A DNA stretch of 51,332 bases. Origin: Bacteroidales bacterium. Its GTDB lineage: Bacteria; Bacteroidota; Bacteroidia; Bacteroidales; P3. The notes beneath the pieces were generated by a model. The model saw only the letters and a program-made list of their open reading frames with translations, was not told the origin of the DNA and made no database searches. Shown in pieces: positions 16,100-25,900 of the stretch (position 1 is the first letter of the stretch; each line of letters begins with the position of its first letter). The position numbers were made by a program, and so were the translations under genes. Location: positions 1 to 51,332 of the forward strand of contig JAFXMW010000103.1 in assembly GCA_017530105.1 (NCBI GenBank), in the 5' to 3' direction.

Positions 16100-16210
16100 T
16101 CGCTTATGGGGCATCGTTTCGTCATCAGTTGTCCTGTACTTCTATATTCATTGGATATAGAAGTAATATATATGTGATATATATGTAATATAGAAGTAAT
16201 ATATATGTAA
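16100..16210. repeat. Diverged relative of the 103-bp palindromic element, with five 11-bp units
   Basis: It begins TCGCT, and CAGTT follows after exactly 21 bases, the same spacing as in the three 103-bp copies. ACTTCTATA (16138-16146) and TATAGAAGT (16156-16164) form a dyad centred at 16151, which is +52, again identical. From 16156 five 11-bp units run in register: TATAGAAGTAA, TATATATGTGA, TATATATGTAA, TATAGAAGTAA, TATATATGTAA. Unit sequence differs from the other copies and no clear AGCGA right end is seen, so kinship is inferred from geometry and the left end. Confidence 0.65.
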
Positions 16211-16265
16211 CGAAAAAACTAATGACCAATTTTTGGAAAAAAAATGCATATTGAAGGAAAAGTAG

Positions 16266-16273
16266 TATCTTTG
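16266..16273 (+). promoter_or_regulatory. -7 promoter box for the nuclease pair
   Basis: TATCTTTG followed by CACC fits TAnnTTTG. It lies 23 bases before the ATG at 16297, giving a short leader. It probably drives both nuclease genes, which are four bases apart. Confidence 0.65.
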
Positions 16274-16296
16274 CACCGGATTTGTAGCATCAGATT

Positions 16297-16824
16297 ATGC
16301 TGAAATATATTGCAGATAAGGAGCATTACACAGAGGTTCTTTCGCTGTGCGAAGGAGTAAAACACGACCTTTGGATAGCAACGGCAGACCTAAAGGATCT
16401 TTATGTCGCCAAGGGGCGCGGAGTAGAGCCTTTCCTTGCGGTATTGGACCGCCTGCTGCATCGGGGTGTGGAGGTGAGGTTGCTACATGCCAAGGAGCCT
16501 GGCGAGCGTTTTAGGGAGGACTTTGACCGTTACCCAGGGTTGTGGTCGCGGCTGGAGAGGAGACTCTGTCCCAGGGTACATTTCAAAATGATGATTTTCG
16601 ACTGTACGATGGCTTATATCGGGTCGGCCAACCTAACGGGCGCAGGCATGGGCATGAAGAGCGCCGACGGCCGCAATTTTGAGGCGGGAATACTAACCGA
16701 CGACCCTTCGTTGGTGGATGCTGCTGCCGACCATGTGGAGAGCGTATGGCAGGGACGCCATTGTGCGGGATGTCGTCATAAAAACATTTGTGGCGACCGT
16801 TTGGACGATAATCTAAAAAGATGA
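16297..16824 (+). CDS. Phospholipase D-like (single HKD motif) protein
   Basis: A 175-residue protein with one HKD motif: His95-x-Lys97-x4-Asp102 in VHFKMMIFDCTMAYIGSANLTG, followed by the GSAN segment. A single motif means an active enzyme must dimerise, as Nuc-type nucleases do. The C-terminus has a Cys cluster (Cys156, Cys159, Cys165 in CAGCRHKNIC) that could bind zinc. No signal peptide is seen, so it acts in the cytoplasm. A DEDDh exonuclease follows four bases later, which favours a nucleic-acid substrate over phospholipid. Confidence 0.85.
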   Translation: MLKYIADKEHYTEVLSLCEGVKHDLWIATADLKDLYVAKGRGVEPFLAVLDRLLHRGVEVRLLHAKEPGERFREDFDRYPGLWSRLERRLCPRVHFKMMIFDCTMAYIGSANLTGAGMGMKSADGRNFEAGILTDDPSLVDAAADHVESVWQGRHCAGCRHKNICGDRLDDNLKR

Positions 16825-16828
16825 TAAA

Positions 16829-17320
16829 ATGTTAGATTTTGCAGCGATAGATTTTGAGACTGCCAATGGTCAACCGAGCAGCGTTTGCAGTGTAGGAGTA
16901 GTGATAGTTCGTGGCGGTGAAGTGAAGGAGAAGTTTTATAGTCTTATCCAGCCAGAGCCAAACTATTATGCATGGTTCTGCCGAAAAGTACATGGGTTGG
17001 GGCCTGAGGACACCGATGATGCCGAGGTGTTTCCTAAAGTGTGGTCACGGGTGGCTCCGTTGATAGAGGGATTGCCGTTGGTGGCACACAATTCGCCTTT
17101 TGACGAGGGGTGTTTAAGGGCAGTGATGCGGGTTTATCAGATGGATTGGCCCGACTATAAGTTTTACTGTACTTGCAGGGCTGCCCGTAGAAAGATGAAA
17201 TGGCTGCCCAATCACCAGTTGCATACGGTGGCGGAGGCGTGCGGCTTTGTGTTGGAGAATCATCACCATGCTTTGGCCGACGCCGAGGCTTGTGCGGCAA
17301 TAGCAATTAAATTATTATAA
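16829..17320 (+). CDS. DEDDh 3'-5' exonuclease (DNA polymerase III epsilon-like)
   Basis: A 163-residue exonuclease domain with all four acidic ligands and the histidine: Asp8 and Glu10 in AIDFETAN, Asp92 in AHNSPFDEG, and His147/Asp151 in HHALADAEA. It lacks any polymerase-associated or BRCT extension, so it resembles stand-alone epsilon-like exonucleases. It is translated with the HKD protein upstream and probably trims DNA or RNA ends in the same process. Confidence 0.92.
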   Translation: MLDFAAIDFETANGQPSSVCSVGVVIVRGGEVKEKFYSLIQPEPNYYAWFCRKVHGLGPEDTDDAEVFPKVWSRVAPLIEGLPLVAHNSPFDEGCLRAVMRVYQMDWPDYKFYCTCRAARRKMKWLPNHQLHTVAEACGFVLENHHHALADAEACAAIAIKLL

Positions 17321-17328
17321 ACTTATAT

Positions 17329-17613
17329 TCAGGGTACGGGGTCGTAGCCGGAGCCGCCAAATGGATTGCATCGCAAAATGCGCCGGAAGGCCAGCCATCC
17401 GCCTTTGAAAGGCCCGTATTTCTTGATGGCTTCGACAGCGTATTGCGAGCAGGTGGGGGTAAAGCGGCAGGTGGGAGGTTTGAGAGGAGATATGCAATGA
17501 CGATAGAACCAAATAAGTGCCAGCATGATTTTGGAAAGCAATATGACGATAGTACGGTAGAGGAGATTGGCTCCTTTACATAATGTTTTCCAAACGATGG
17601 CGGGGATGCTCAT
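17329..17613 (-). CDS. yidD: Membrane protein insertion efficiency factor YidD
   Basis: A 94-residue protein with the family core [46 protein letters not shown] and GGSGYDPVP. YidD assists YidC-dependent insertion of inner-membrane proteins. The N-terminal 35 residues form an amphipathic or membrane-associated helix. It overlaps rnpA by four bases, the standard order rnpA-yidD. The usual neighbour rpmH is not here; hemD precedes rnpA instead, as in other Bacteroidales. Confidence 0.95.
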   Translation of the reverse strand: MSIPAIVWKTLCKGANLLYRTIVILLSKIMLALIWFYRHCISPLKPPTCRFTPTCSQYAVEAIKKYGPFKGGWLAFRRILRCNPFGGSGYDPVP

Positions 17614-18017
17614 GAGGCAGAGGGGTAATATTTGGAGATGTTTTCAATAAGGCTGTCGGTAAGTTTGTCAAACTTGTGATTGAGGGTGTGGTAGTCGAAA
17701 ATATCGGTATGGATATAATTGAAAGCAAGAACAATGGTTAGGCCATTGATGTTGAGGAAGTCATATAGGTTTGGCTTGTGTGTGCGATAACACTCGCGAG
17801 TTAGCCGTTTCACACGGTTGCGGTCAACAGCATGATGGTATTTCTTCTTGGAGGTGCTTATCAGTACTTGGGCAGGGATATTGGGAGGGAGTGTGCCTGG
17901 AGGACATGCCATCCAGTGCACACTGTAGGGGAATGCCATGAGTTTGTGGCCGGATTGAAAAAGAGCGTCTATCAGTTTTTTGCTGCATAGACGTTCTTGT
18001 TTGGTGAAGGTGTACAT
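17610..18017 (-). CDS. rnpA: Ribonuclease P protein component
   Basis: A 135-residue basic protein, the protein subunit of RNase P that helps remove tRNA 5' leaders. Family features are [18 protein letters not shown] at the N-terminus, [25 protein letters not shown] containing the RNR motif (residues 66-71), and the following helix. It overlaps yidD and lies 15 bases after hemD, so it is probably on the same transcript as hemD and DUF4271. Confidence 0.94.
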   Translation of the reverse strand: MYTFTKQERLCSKKLIDALFQSGHKLMAFPYSVHWMACPPGTLPPNIPAQVLISTSKKKYHHAVDRNRVKRLTRECYRTHKPNLYDFLNINGLTIVLAFNYIHTDIFDYHTLNHKFDKLTDSLIENISKYYPSAS

Positions 18018-18032
18018 GTTGTTACCGATGGC

Positions 18033-19001
18033 TTATGCCTTTGTGTCGACTTTGGCGGTGACTTGAGCCTCTTTGGCAGCCATCCTTTCGGCACGACGTG
18101 CGGCGGCTTGGGCCTTGCGTTCTTCTTGCAGCTGTTTGTATTTTGCTTTGTTGGCGAAGACCGATTTGGGCTTTCGGGATGTACCTGATGAAGTGCCAAC
18201 ACCTTTGTGAGAACTGTCCTTTTTAAGGGATGAAGGGCGTGATATCACGGCTTCGTCTTGTCCCTTGCCGTTGATGTAATTCTCTATGGCCATGGCCATG
18301 GAAGGCGATGCCTTGGTGGGTGCGGCAATGGCTAATTTGATTCCTGCGGCTTTAAGAGCGGAATGGGTTGAAGTGCCAAAAGCGGCGATAGTGACGTTTT
18401 CGTTTGCCACATTGGGAAAACTTTGCAGCAAAGAGCGTACACCGATGGGGGAGAAAAGGCATACGACATCATACGCCTTAAGGTCAAATTGCTTTAAGTC
18501 ACGGGGTACGGAAGTGTACATTGTGGCCTTGGTGTATTTGAACTTGGCTTTGTCGAGCATTTTGGTGTATTCGGTCTGCTTTTCATCAGAGCAGGGGAAA
18601 AGGAACTTCTCTTCACGGTGTTTTCCAAGTACTTCAATAAGGTCGGCAAAGTATTGGTTGCCAAAGAATATTTTGCGTTTTCGGTACTGGATGTAGTTTT
18701 GTAGGTAGTGGGCGATAGCTTCGGACGAACAAAAGTATTTCATGGAGTCTGGAATTACTTCGCGTAATTCTTTAGCAAGACGGAAGAAGTGGTCGACAGA
18801 GTTCTTGCTGTTGAATATAACAGCGGTGTATTCGTTGAGGTGAATACGTGATTTGCGGAACTCAGAAACGGTTAAACCGACTACCTCAAAAAATTTATAG
18901 AAAGTGATGTCGACACCGTATTTTGTGACTAAATTTTTATAGGGTGATTTCTCTAAATCGGCAGGTTCGGGCTGCGAAACGAGGATTTTTTTGACTTTCA
19001 T
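18033..19001 (-). CDS. hemD: Uroporphyrinogen-III synthase family protein with basic C-terminal tail
   Basis: A 322-residue protein; residues 1-245 match HemD-like folds (KILVSQPEPADLEKSPYKNL, VIFNSKNSVDHFF, VVCLFSPIGVRSL, IAAFGTSTHSALKAAGIK). It sits in the DUF4271-hemD-rnpA-yidD order known from Bacteroidales. The last 75 residues are a low-complexity tail rich in Lys, Arg and Ala (RKPKSVFANKAKYKQLQEER), not needed for the enzyme fold. HemD closes hydroxymethylbilane to uroporphyrinogen III, but no other haem gene is nearby, so its activity in this organism cannot be confirmed from the window. Confidence 0.88.
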   Translation of the reverse strand: MKVKKILVSQPEPADLEKSPYKNLVTKYGVDITFYKFFEVVGLTVSEFRKSRIHLNEYTAVIFNSKNSVDHFFRLAKELREVIPDSMKYFCSSEAIAHYLQNYIQYRKRKIFFGNQYFADLIEVLGKHREEKFLFPCSDEKQTEYTKMLDKAKFKYTKATMYTSVPRDLKQFDLKAYDVVCLFSPIGVRSLLQSFPNVANENVTIAAFGTSTHSALKAAGIKLAIAAPTKASPSMAMAIENYINGKGQDEAVISRPSSLKKDSSHKGVGTSSGTSRKPKSVFANKAKYKQLQEERKAQAAARRAERMAAKEAQVTAKVDTKA

Positions 19002-19032
19002 GAATGTTTTACTATTTTACTCAACGCTCAAA

Positions 19033-19860
19033 CTATGAATAATTTACAACCTTAATTAACACGATAATCGGTACGATTTCGAGAATGCAAAGATAATAAA
19101 ATAAATACAATTTTGGCGTTTTTGAATATGTTAAAATTAGTTGCATGCCCCGAAGGAACCGAATTATGAAGAGTAGAGCAATGATTCCGTAAAGGATGTA
19201 AAGAAAGGTTTGTCCGGCGTAATCGGTGTAAAAGATAAAGAAAGCAAAGGCAGTGGCAACAATGCCATACAGTAGATGATATATGTAGTTGCTTGAAAGG
19301 TATATGTGTACAGATTCACGATTCTCAAAGGCGTTGCCAATAAACCGTAATATGCCATTGCGGGTGAAGTAAATGGTGCAACATACTACAACGAGCAAAA
19401 GGTATTGAAGAATATCAATCCAAGTGTTGCTTACGTGAGGAATGAAAGCATGGTAGCCAATGAGTGAGATAGGGATTAACATAAGGGGTGCTATTATGGC
19501 TTGGTCGGTGGCATGGGTGAGATTTGCGTCGCGCAACATGCGGTCCATGGCGCGGGAGTCGATGGCGGAGTGGAGTAATTCAACGAGGGATAGTTGTTTG
19601 TGGCGCAGGAACAGGCAAATGAGGCCTATGGATAGGGCTATGAAAATGAAAAGCCATCCGGGTGAACCGTGATGCTGGATGGTGATTTCATGGCTGTTCT
19701 TAACAGGGAGCAGATGATGGGTGAAAAGACTTTTGTGGAGGACGGGTTCCACCTTGTCCATAGGTGTGAAGAGGGTATCGTATGCACAGAGAACCTGCTG
19801 GCTGTCTATCGTTGAGTCAATCAGTGTGGTGTAGGGTGGCAATGTGTCGATTTGCAACAT
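19033..19860 (-). CDS. DUF4271 integral membrane protein
   Basis: A 275-residue protein with a polar N-terminal region of about 65 residues and then six or so hydrophobic segments (near WLFIFIALSIGLICLFL, DILQYLLLVVVCCTIYF, FLYILYGIIALLFIIRFL, and the C-terminal LYYLCILEIVPIIVLI type helix). This is the DUF4271 pattern, found in Bacteroidota immediately upstream of hemD. Function unknown. The start is placed at the ATG three bases after the C25 protease stop on the same strand, which suggests read-through transcription from that gene. Confidence 0.85.
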   Translation of the reverse strand: MLQIDTLPPYTTLIDSTIDSQQVLCAYDTLFTPMDKVEPVLHKSLFTHHLLPVKNSHEITIQHHGSPGWLFIFIALSIGLICLFLRHKQLSLVELLHSAIDSRAMDRMLRDANLTHATDQAIIAPLMLIPISLIGYHAFIPHVSNTWIDILQYLLLVVVCCTIYFTRNGILRFIGNAFENRESVHIYLSSNYIYHLLYGIVATAFAFFIFYTDYAGQTFLYILYGIIALLFIIRFLRGMQLILTYSKTPKLYLFYYLCILEIVPIIVLIKVVNYS

Positions 19861-19863
19861 GGA

Positions 19864-22674
19864 TTATCGGATAACAATCATTTTTTTAGTAAAAGTATCT
19901 TCTTTGTCATACATTACGAGTGTATAAATGCCTAAACGTAGATGTGAGGTGAAATATTGTGTTGAAGAGGTGCAAGAAGGAATATTTATTTTGTCGGCAA
20001 GGCGGCCTATATTGTCGTACACCATGATGGTGCGGTTTTTTGTGCTTTCTGGGAGTTGGATGGTGACAACGGAGTGAACGGGGTTGGGGAAAAGGGTGAT
20101 TTGTTGTTCACATGAGGGGGTGGGGAGGATGGCAAGGTTGTTGTCGGCTGCCGGTGTACCATAGGGTTGTGACCATAAGGCAAGGGGCAGGGTTATGTCG
20201 TCGATATAGGCGCAGTCGTCGTGTTCGCTTATGGAGACGTCTTTTTGATAAACCCATTCCAGCCGGTGTCGCCCGGAGGATAAAAGGAAAGAGTAGCGTT
20301 TCCATCCATTGTTGCCACTCCAATAGTTTTTCCGTAGGCCGTCGACATAGAAAAAAAGCCAGTCACGTACTTCGCTTGAAACATTATAGTAGAATGAAAC
20401 CGAGTCTTCATTCATGACGTTCAAGTCAAGGGACATGACGGACTTTTGTGAATTGTCTATGGGTGCTGACCGAAGACAGAAATTGCCGTTGTGTGAATGG
20501 GTGGAGTCGATTAACCAGGAGTATAAGTTGGTTTGTTGCCAAGGAGGGCAGGAAAGATTGCCCGTTTCAAACCCTTCGGTAGTCTTGTGTGCGGTCAACC
20601 AGTAGGAGTAACGGCTGCTCCAGTTTTTGCGTTGCGGTGTGACGGCGAGGTGAAGGTGGTTGAAACTGTCGGGGGTGTGGATATGGGAGACAATGGTGTT
20701 GGCGGAAGGGTATAGGGTAATAGCAGGATAGTCGGCAACCTCAATGGTGACAGAGTCAGCCATGTGGGCAAAGGTGAGTGAAAGCTGGTAGTCACTGTCT
20801 GGCAGTAATTGGAGGCAGACACTGTTGTCCATATTGAGGAGTTGCAGTTGTGTCAAGACAGGTCGAATGTCGGGCAAAGGGATGGACAGGTGGAGAGTGC
20901 TATAGGTATCCCGATTGCTGTCTTGCATCAACAGATTGGCTGAAAAACAAGGCCAAGTGTAGGGTGTCGTTTCGCTAAGGATAAAGCTGATAACAGTGTC
21001 GTGTAAGATGCCGAGATATGGTATGACTGTAGAGTAGGCGTCGTGTGGGGAGGCGTTTGGGGACAGAAATAGATAATGGTTAATGGCTGGTTGTAAGCCC
21101 ACATTTTTTATTCTAATAGTGAGCAGGCTGTCATCGAGGTGATAGTCTGCTGCTGCAAGCGTGGCGGTTTGTGGAGGGAAAACAGCATGGTTGCTGATGT
21201 GGCAGATGGCTTCGGCTCGGGTAGCAGTGAGGGTGAGGCTGTCGCTGTCTAAAGCGTGAGGGAACCATAGGGTTGCCATCCCGTCAGCATCGGTGATCCC
21301 TGTGGCCAGCAGGGTGGTGTCAATGGTGACGCTAACACGTGAATAGGGGTTGCAATGGAGGGTAACCGAGGTTGCACCGGCTGGTAGACTATCGGGGGCG
21401 ACTATGGCAAGGGTATCGGGATGAGTCCAGTAAGGAGTCATGGAGGGGTCTCCGAGCAGGCAGTATATCTCCCAGTAAAAAGCGTCGAAAGGTGACCCCG
21501 ATAGGGTGACCGCGCTGCAGCCGCTATAAAGGAGCGCCCCCAGTGAGGCCAATCCCTCCATGTTTGGAATGTCGTGGCGGGAGTGGGTGATAGCAGGGTC
21601 AAAGGCCCCAGGAAGGAGGCTGTCGTATATTGGGGTAAGCGAAACGGGATGTTTGGCTCCTACAGCCCAGTAGTAGTCTTCGTCCCAAAGGGTTTCGTTG
21701 GTGGCTCCAATAACGGCTGCGGCACCCCCTTGTGGCTTTCGGAGTAGTTCTTCTCCTATGCAATTGCCGCCAAATGCATTCGACCGGCAACAATTGTTGA
21801 CAAAGATGCTGGGCACAGGGATGTCAATGGTGTCAAGTGCCGCAATGGACAGCTCTGGCCTGGTCCATCCTTGGGCTGTGCAGTGGGAGGTGTAGTTGAC
21901 TATGGTGTTGCCTTGATTTAAAGCAATAATAATGTCGTTTATTTCTGATCCAGATGCGGGATTGTGGAAACAGATGGTATCTGTTTCAGGGCGATAGAGC
22001 GATGTCAGTTGCGACAGGTAGTTCACTTGTCCATTGGTGGTGACAGGTGCCGGAGTACGCGTCTCTTCCCCGGCAACCAAAAGTATTTGTGAATAAGCAT
22101 TGGCGTAATAACCCTGTTCATAAGAGATGATTTTTCTCACAACATTCTCCAACTCAACAGAGTCTGCCACCGACAGTCTTCCCACCAGTGCTTCAGGGAT
22201 ATAGTCCCCCGAATACTCCCCGTAATACAGGTCGGTGTTATGATTGCTAAGCCCGGAGGGGCGGTATTTGCCTTGAAAAGCAGGGATTCTGTCCACATCA
22301 CCCACCAGAAGAACATAAAACGGAGTAATGGTGCATGAATGATAGATTTTCGATAGAGAGGCGCGGATACTGTCGCGATGAGGAGATTCTGTGCAGAGTG
22401 TTCGAACCCGGAACCCTTGCTGTCGTTTCCATTGTTCAAAGGGCTGCATGGTTGCTGCCAAGTCGGTGGTGGTGACAATAATGTAGCTTCCGGCGGTTGA
22501 GTCTTCCGGCATAGCCTTATGCTTAGGCATTTGGACGGGTGCAATTGCAGGCTTTTCAGCGGGCATAATGTATGTGCCCGACTTTGTAATATAGTCTTGC
22601 CCCCATGCCGTCATGGCGAGGAATGTTGCACACAATAGTGTGTATGCCCGTTTTATGTGTCGGATTCTCTCCAT
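19864..22674 (-). CDS. Gingipain-family (C25) cysteine protease with T9SS sorting domain
   Basis: A 936-residue secreted protease with signal peptide MERIRHIKRAYTLLCATFLA. The caspase-like C25 domain spans about residues 60-420. It shows PFYVLLVGDVDRIP, the catalytic His264 in NYTSHCTAQGW, and Cys296 (or adjacent Cys295) in FVNNCCRSNAF, followed by GGAAAVIGAT. Middle beta domains follow, including a likely adhesin jelly roll near residues 760-870. The tail (ITLFPNPVHSVVTIQLPEST, KKMIVIR) is a T9SS sorting domain. The ATG at 22674 is chosen because the longer frame upstream has no signal sequence and would overlap the divergent promoter region. Likely a surface or released endopeptidase; specificity cannot be read from the sequence. 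Confidence 0.92.
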   Translation of the reverse strand: MERIRHIKRAYTLLCATFLAMTAWGQDYITKSGTYIMPAEKPAIAPVQMPKHKAMPEDSTAGSYIIVTTTDLAATMQPFEQWKRQQGFRVRTLCTESPHRDSIRASLSKIYHSCTITPFYVLLVGDVDRIPAFQGKYRPSGLSNHNTDLYYGEYSGDYIPEALVGRLSVADSVELENVVRKIISYEQGYYANAYSQILLVAGEETRTPAPVTTNGQVNYLSQLTSLYRPETDTICFHNPASGSEINDIIIALNQGNTIVNYTSHCTAQGWTRPELSIAALDTIDIPVPSIFVNNCCRSNAFGGNCIGEELLRKPQGGAAAVIGATNETLWDEDYYWAVGAKHPVSLTPIYDSLLPGAFDPAITHSRHDIPNMEGLASLGALLYSGCSAVTLSGSPFDAFYWEIYCLLGDPSMTPYWTHPDTLAIVAPDSLPAGATSVTLHCNPYSRVSVTIDTTLLATGITDADGMATLWFPHALDSDSLTLTATRAEAICHISNHAVFPPQTATLAAADYHLDDSLLTIRIKNVGLQPAINHYLFLSPNASPHDAYSTVIPYLGILHDTVISFILSETTPYTWPCFSANLLMQDSNRDTYSTLHLSIPLPDIRPVLTQLQLLNMDNSVCLQLLPDSDYQLSLTFAHMADSVTIEVADYPAITLYPSANTIVSHIHTPDSFNHLHLAVTPQRKNWSSRYSYWLTAHKTTEGFETGNLSCPPWQQTNLYSWLIDSTHSHNGNFCLRSAPIDNSQKSVMSLDLNVMNEDSVSFYYNVSSEVRDWLFFYVDGLRKNYWSGNNGWKRYSFLLSSGRHRLEWVYQKDVSISEHDDCAYIDDITLPLALWSQPYGTPAADNNLAILPTPSCEQQITLFPNPVHSVVTIQLPESTKNRTIMVYDNIGRLADKINIPSCTSSTQYFTSHLRLGIYTLVMYDKEDTFTKKMIVIR

Positions 22675-22684
22675 ATCGGAAATG

Positions 22685-22692
22685 CAAAAATA
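22685..22692 (-). promoter_or_regulatory. Possible -7 promoter box for the C25 protease
   Basis: On the minus strand this reads TATTTTTG followed by C, matching TAnnTTTG. It ends ten bases before the ATG at 22674, so the leader would be very short. It lies back to back with the promoter of the giant surface protein. Confidence 0.5.
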
Positions 22693-22724
22693 GATAAAAA
22701 AAGCAATATAATAAAAAAAAGTTG

Positions 22725-22732
22725 TATATTTG
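22725..22732 (+). promoter_or_regulatory. -7 promoter box for the first giant surface protein
   Basis: TATATTTG followed by CATC. It implies a leader of about 190 nt before the ATG at 22927, unusually long for this window and worth considering for post-transcriptional control. Confidence 0.6.
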
Positions 22733-22926
22733 CATCGCCGATTGTGCGTGTACATTTTGTTCCTGAAATACAACCAGAGACGCTTGGGAAAGAAAGAGGT
22801 ACTACCAAATGTGGTCAAAAACAACTCGTTCCACTTTTTTTCTCGTTTTCTGAATGGTTCATTGAACGACTTGTATGTGTTGCGAAAAAAGGAAATAGAT
22901 TGATAAAAATAAATAAACATAATATC

Positions 22927-25900
22927 ATGAAACGATTAAGATTATTATTTGTGATGTTGGTTGCGCTGTTGCCGCTGGCTTCCCGCTCGCAGGTATATGT
23001 CAGCGACTACCAGTTCTCATCCAACACAGGTGGTTTCCTGTCCATCTCTTCCACAGGCACTGAAATTACTTCGTTTGCCACTGCCACTTCCAATGCGTCC
23101 GAACAGTTGCCGCTCCAATTCGTTTTCCCCTTTGGGCAGGACACTTGCTCGTTTGTGACGGTAGGCTCCACAGGACAGATAGGCATTGGTGCTGCCAATC
23201 CGACCTCAGGTGGGTATTTTTCGGAACACGCCAACGACATGAGCATCATCGCTCCTCTTGGCATGCCGTATCTTCTCCAAAATGCTCCGGGCGAATGGCA
23301 TGTCTATTACGAGGCCGGTGGCATAGCTCCCGACCGCACCATGACCATTGAGTATAACCACATGAGGCCAAATCTCAGCTCCCCCGTTGCCGATTCGGAG
23401 TACTTCACATTTCAGGTAATTCTCCACGAAACGGGAGACATTGAATTCGTTTATGATACCCTCCATGTTCTCTCGAATCATTCTATGTTAATTTTTATTC
23501 GCGAACATGGCGCCAATGCTGCCTCTTTTGTTACGGGATCGTTTTCCAGCCCGACGATTGTACACAGTTTGGATGACATTGTTTTGTCTACAACCAACCT
23601 CCCCACACCGGGTTTAACCATGACTTTCTCTCGCATTGAGAACAGTTGTCCCCGTCCACTCAACTTCTCTTGCATGTCGGTTTTCCGTCCCGACAGCATT
23701 GTTTTTGGTTGGAATACAGCCCCGACAACCTCCATGTGGGAATTGCGTTATGATACAGTGGGAACACCTGTCGGCAGTATGCAAAACGTAATACAATATA
23801 TTTCCGACTCTTTCTATGTATGCTCCACCATGGTTGCCGGAGGTTTATATGATGCTTATCTCCGCACCGACTGTGGGGGCGAACAGAGTTTCTGGGAAGG
23901 GCCTGTAACAGTTTCCCCAGGCTCCTATAACATGCCCATAGTTGGAACAAATACTATTTACGCCTGTGGCGGTACCATCTATGACAACGGTGGTGCATCA
24001 GGCAACTATTCCGAAAACTGCAACTCCATCTTCATCATTCAACCCTCGCATCCCGATTCCGTTGTTGTCATTAGCGGTACCCTCAACTCTGAATCCAGCT
24101 ACGACTATCTCTACATTTATGACGGTGCCGGGGTTTCGGGATCATTGCTCTTCCAGGGTAGTGGGAGCCAAACCATCAATGCCGTCCGTTCCTTGTCGGG
24201 TCCTCTCACGGTCCGTTTTACCTCTGATGGAAGTGTGAATAGAAGCGGCTTTGCTCTTTACGTGAGTTGTGAAAGGGCTCCGATGTGCCGCACGGTTGTC
24301 AACACAGAGATATCCCACATTGCCGGTGCCTCGGCATTGTTTACGTGGTCTTTGATGGGGACTACAAATATTCCCAACTATTTCATTGTCAAGTTGCGTA
24401 ATCTCTCCGACCCAACGGAAGCCGTATTCTCCGTTACCACAAATAGTCTCGAGTACTTCTTCTCGGAATTGAATCCCCAAACCATGTACAGAGCCTGTGT
24501 CTCCAGCGTCTGCGGCGCCGACACGATAGTGGGTGACTCGGTTGAGTTCACTACAGCCTGCCTTTTGGGTGGATTGTCACAACCCTCGGGATATGGCAAT
24601 TCTCAAATCACAGGTATACCCGTCTACTCTAGTTGGGGTAATTCTTTTTGCCAAAGCATTTTCACGCTTTCTGAATTGAATGACATGGGGATATCTGCCG
24701 GACCAATCACGGGTATTACCTATACATGGGCCAGTGCGGGGTCATACAATAAGGATTTGGTCATTTTCATGGGGCATACCACCAATAACACCTTTACCAG
24801 TTTCTCGCCCCTTACTGGCAGTATGACCCAGGTCTACCAAGGTCCACGTACCACTTCCGATGTGGGTACTATCGAATATCATTTCGACACTGCTTTTATT
24901 TGGGACGGTGTCAGTAATATTGTAGTCTCCTCTTTCGTCAATCAGCCTTCCGGCGCAAGCCATGCATCCTCTGGTTTTTATGGCTACAGTTCCAACTGCG
25001 GTTCCAGCCGTTCCATTTATGGCTACAAGGACAATGTTGCTTACACTCTCAGTAACCTCACCACAAACAGCGGTACCAGTGTCTCGTCCTATCGTCCCAA
25101 TATCAGTTTTATTATGCCTTGCGACACCACGGCAACCTGTGTGGCTCCCAATTTGGTACTTCGTGAGGTGACAACCGACAGTGTCAAACTGTTCTGGGCT
25201 CCAGGATACAACGAAACCGCATGGAATATTCAGTATAAGGAAGCCAGCGAGGATACCTGGGCTACCATCGCCACCAATATTACTGCTACCAACTACGAGA
25301 TTGGAGGCCTGCAGCCCATGACCGATTATCTCTTCCGTGTCCTTCCCGTATGCGGTGGCGACAGCATCTATGCTGTGGTAAGTGCCACCACTCCTTGTGT
25401 GCCTTTAACCGATCTCCCCTTTACCGAGGATTTCGAGAACTTTAACGCTCTTTCCTCAATGGGGTCTGACATTACAAATTGCTGGTACCGTGGAACCAAT
25501 TATCCGAGTTCGTTCTTCCCCTATCGCTCAACCAGCTATGCCCATAGTGGCAGCGCTTCCATGTATTTCTATGCCAGTTCTTCTTATCATTGTTATTTGG
25601 CACTCCCTGCCTTCGACGTGAATGCCGATACCTTGCAAATCAGTTTCGCAGCCAGGAAAACCTCTGCATCCTATAGCATTCAGGTGGGCGTCATGACCGA
25701 TCCTAACGATTTCTCCACTTTCTCACCCGTCGCCATCATCTCACCCGAAACGGTCAACAACTGGGAGATGTTTGAAGTTCCCTTGTCCTCTTACATGGGC
25801 GATGGAAAACATATTGCACTGGCAGGCTCTTCAGGCTATGTATATATCGACGACATCGAAGTGTCCTACATCCCGAATTGTGCCAGACCACGCAATGTTG

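Noticed and set aside
16138-16210. CRISPR-like array
   Set aside because: The 11-bp units are contiguous without spacers, too short for CRISPR repeats, and no cas gene is present.
19087-19094. Minus-strand TATCTTTG-like box inside the end of the DUF4271 gene as a hemD promoter
   Set aside because: It lies in coding sequence about 85 bases before hemD and the genes are close enough to share one transcript. Not excluded, but too weak to list.
22657-22926. N-terminal extension of giant protein A to 22657, and of the C25 protease upstream to 22920
   Set aside because: The extensions overlap each other and the divergent promoters, and only the downstream ATGs give signal peptides.
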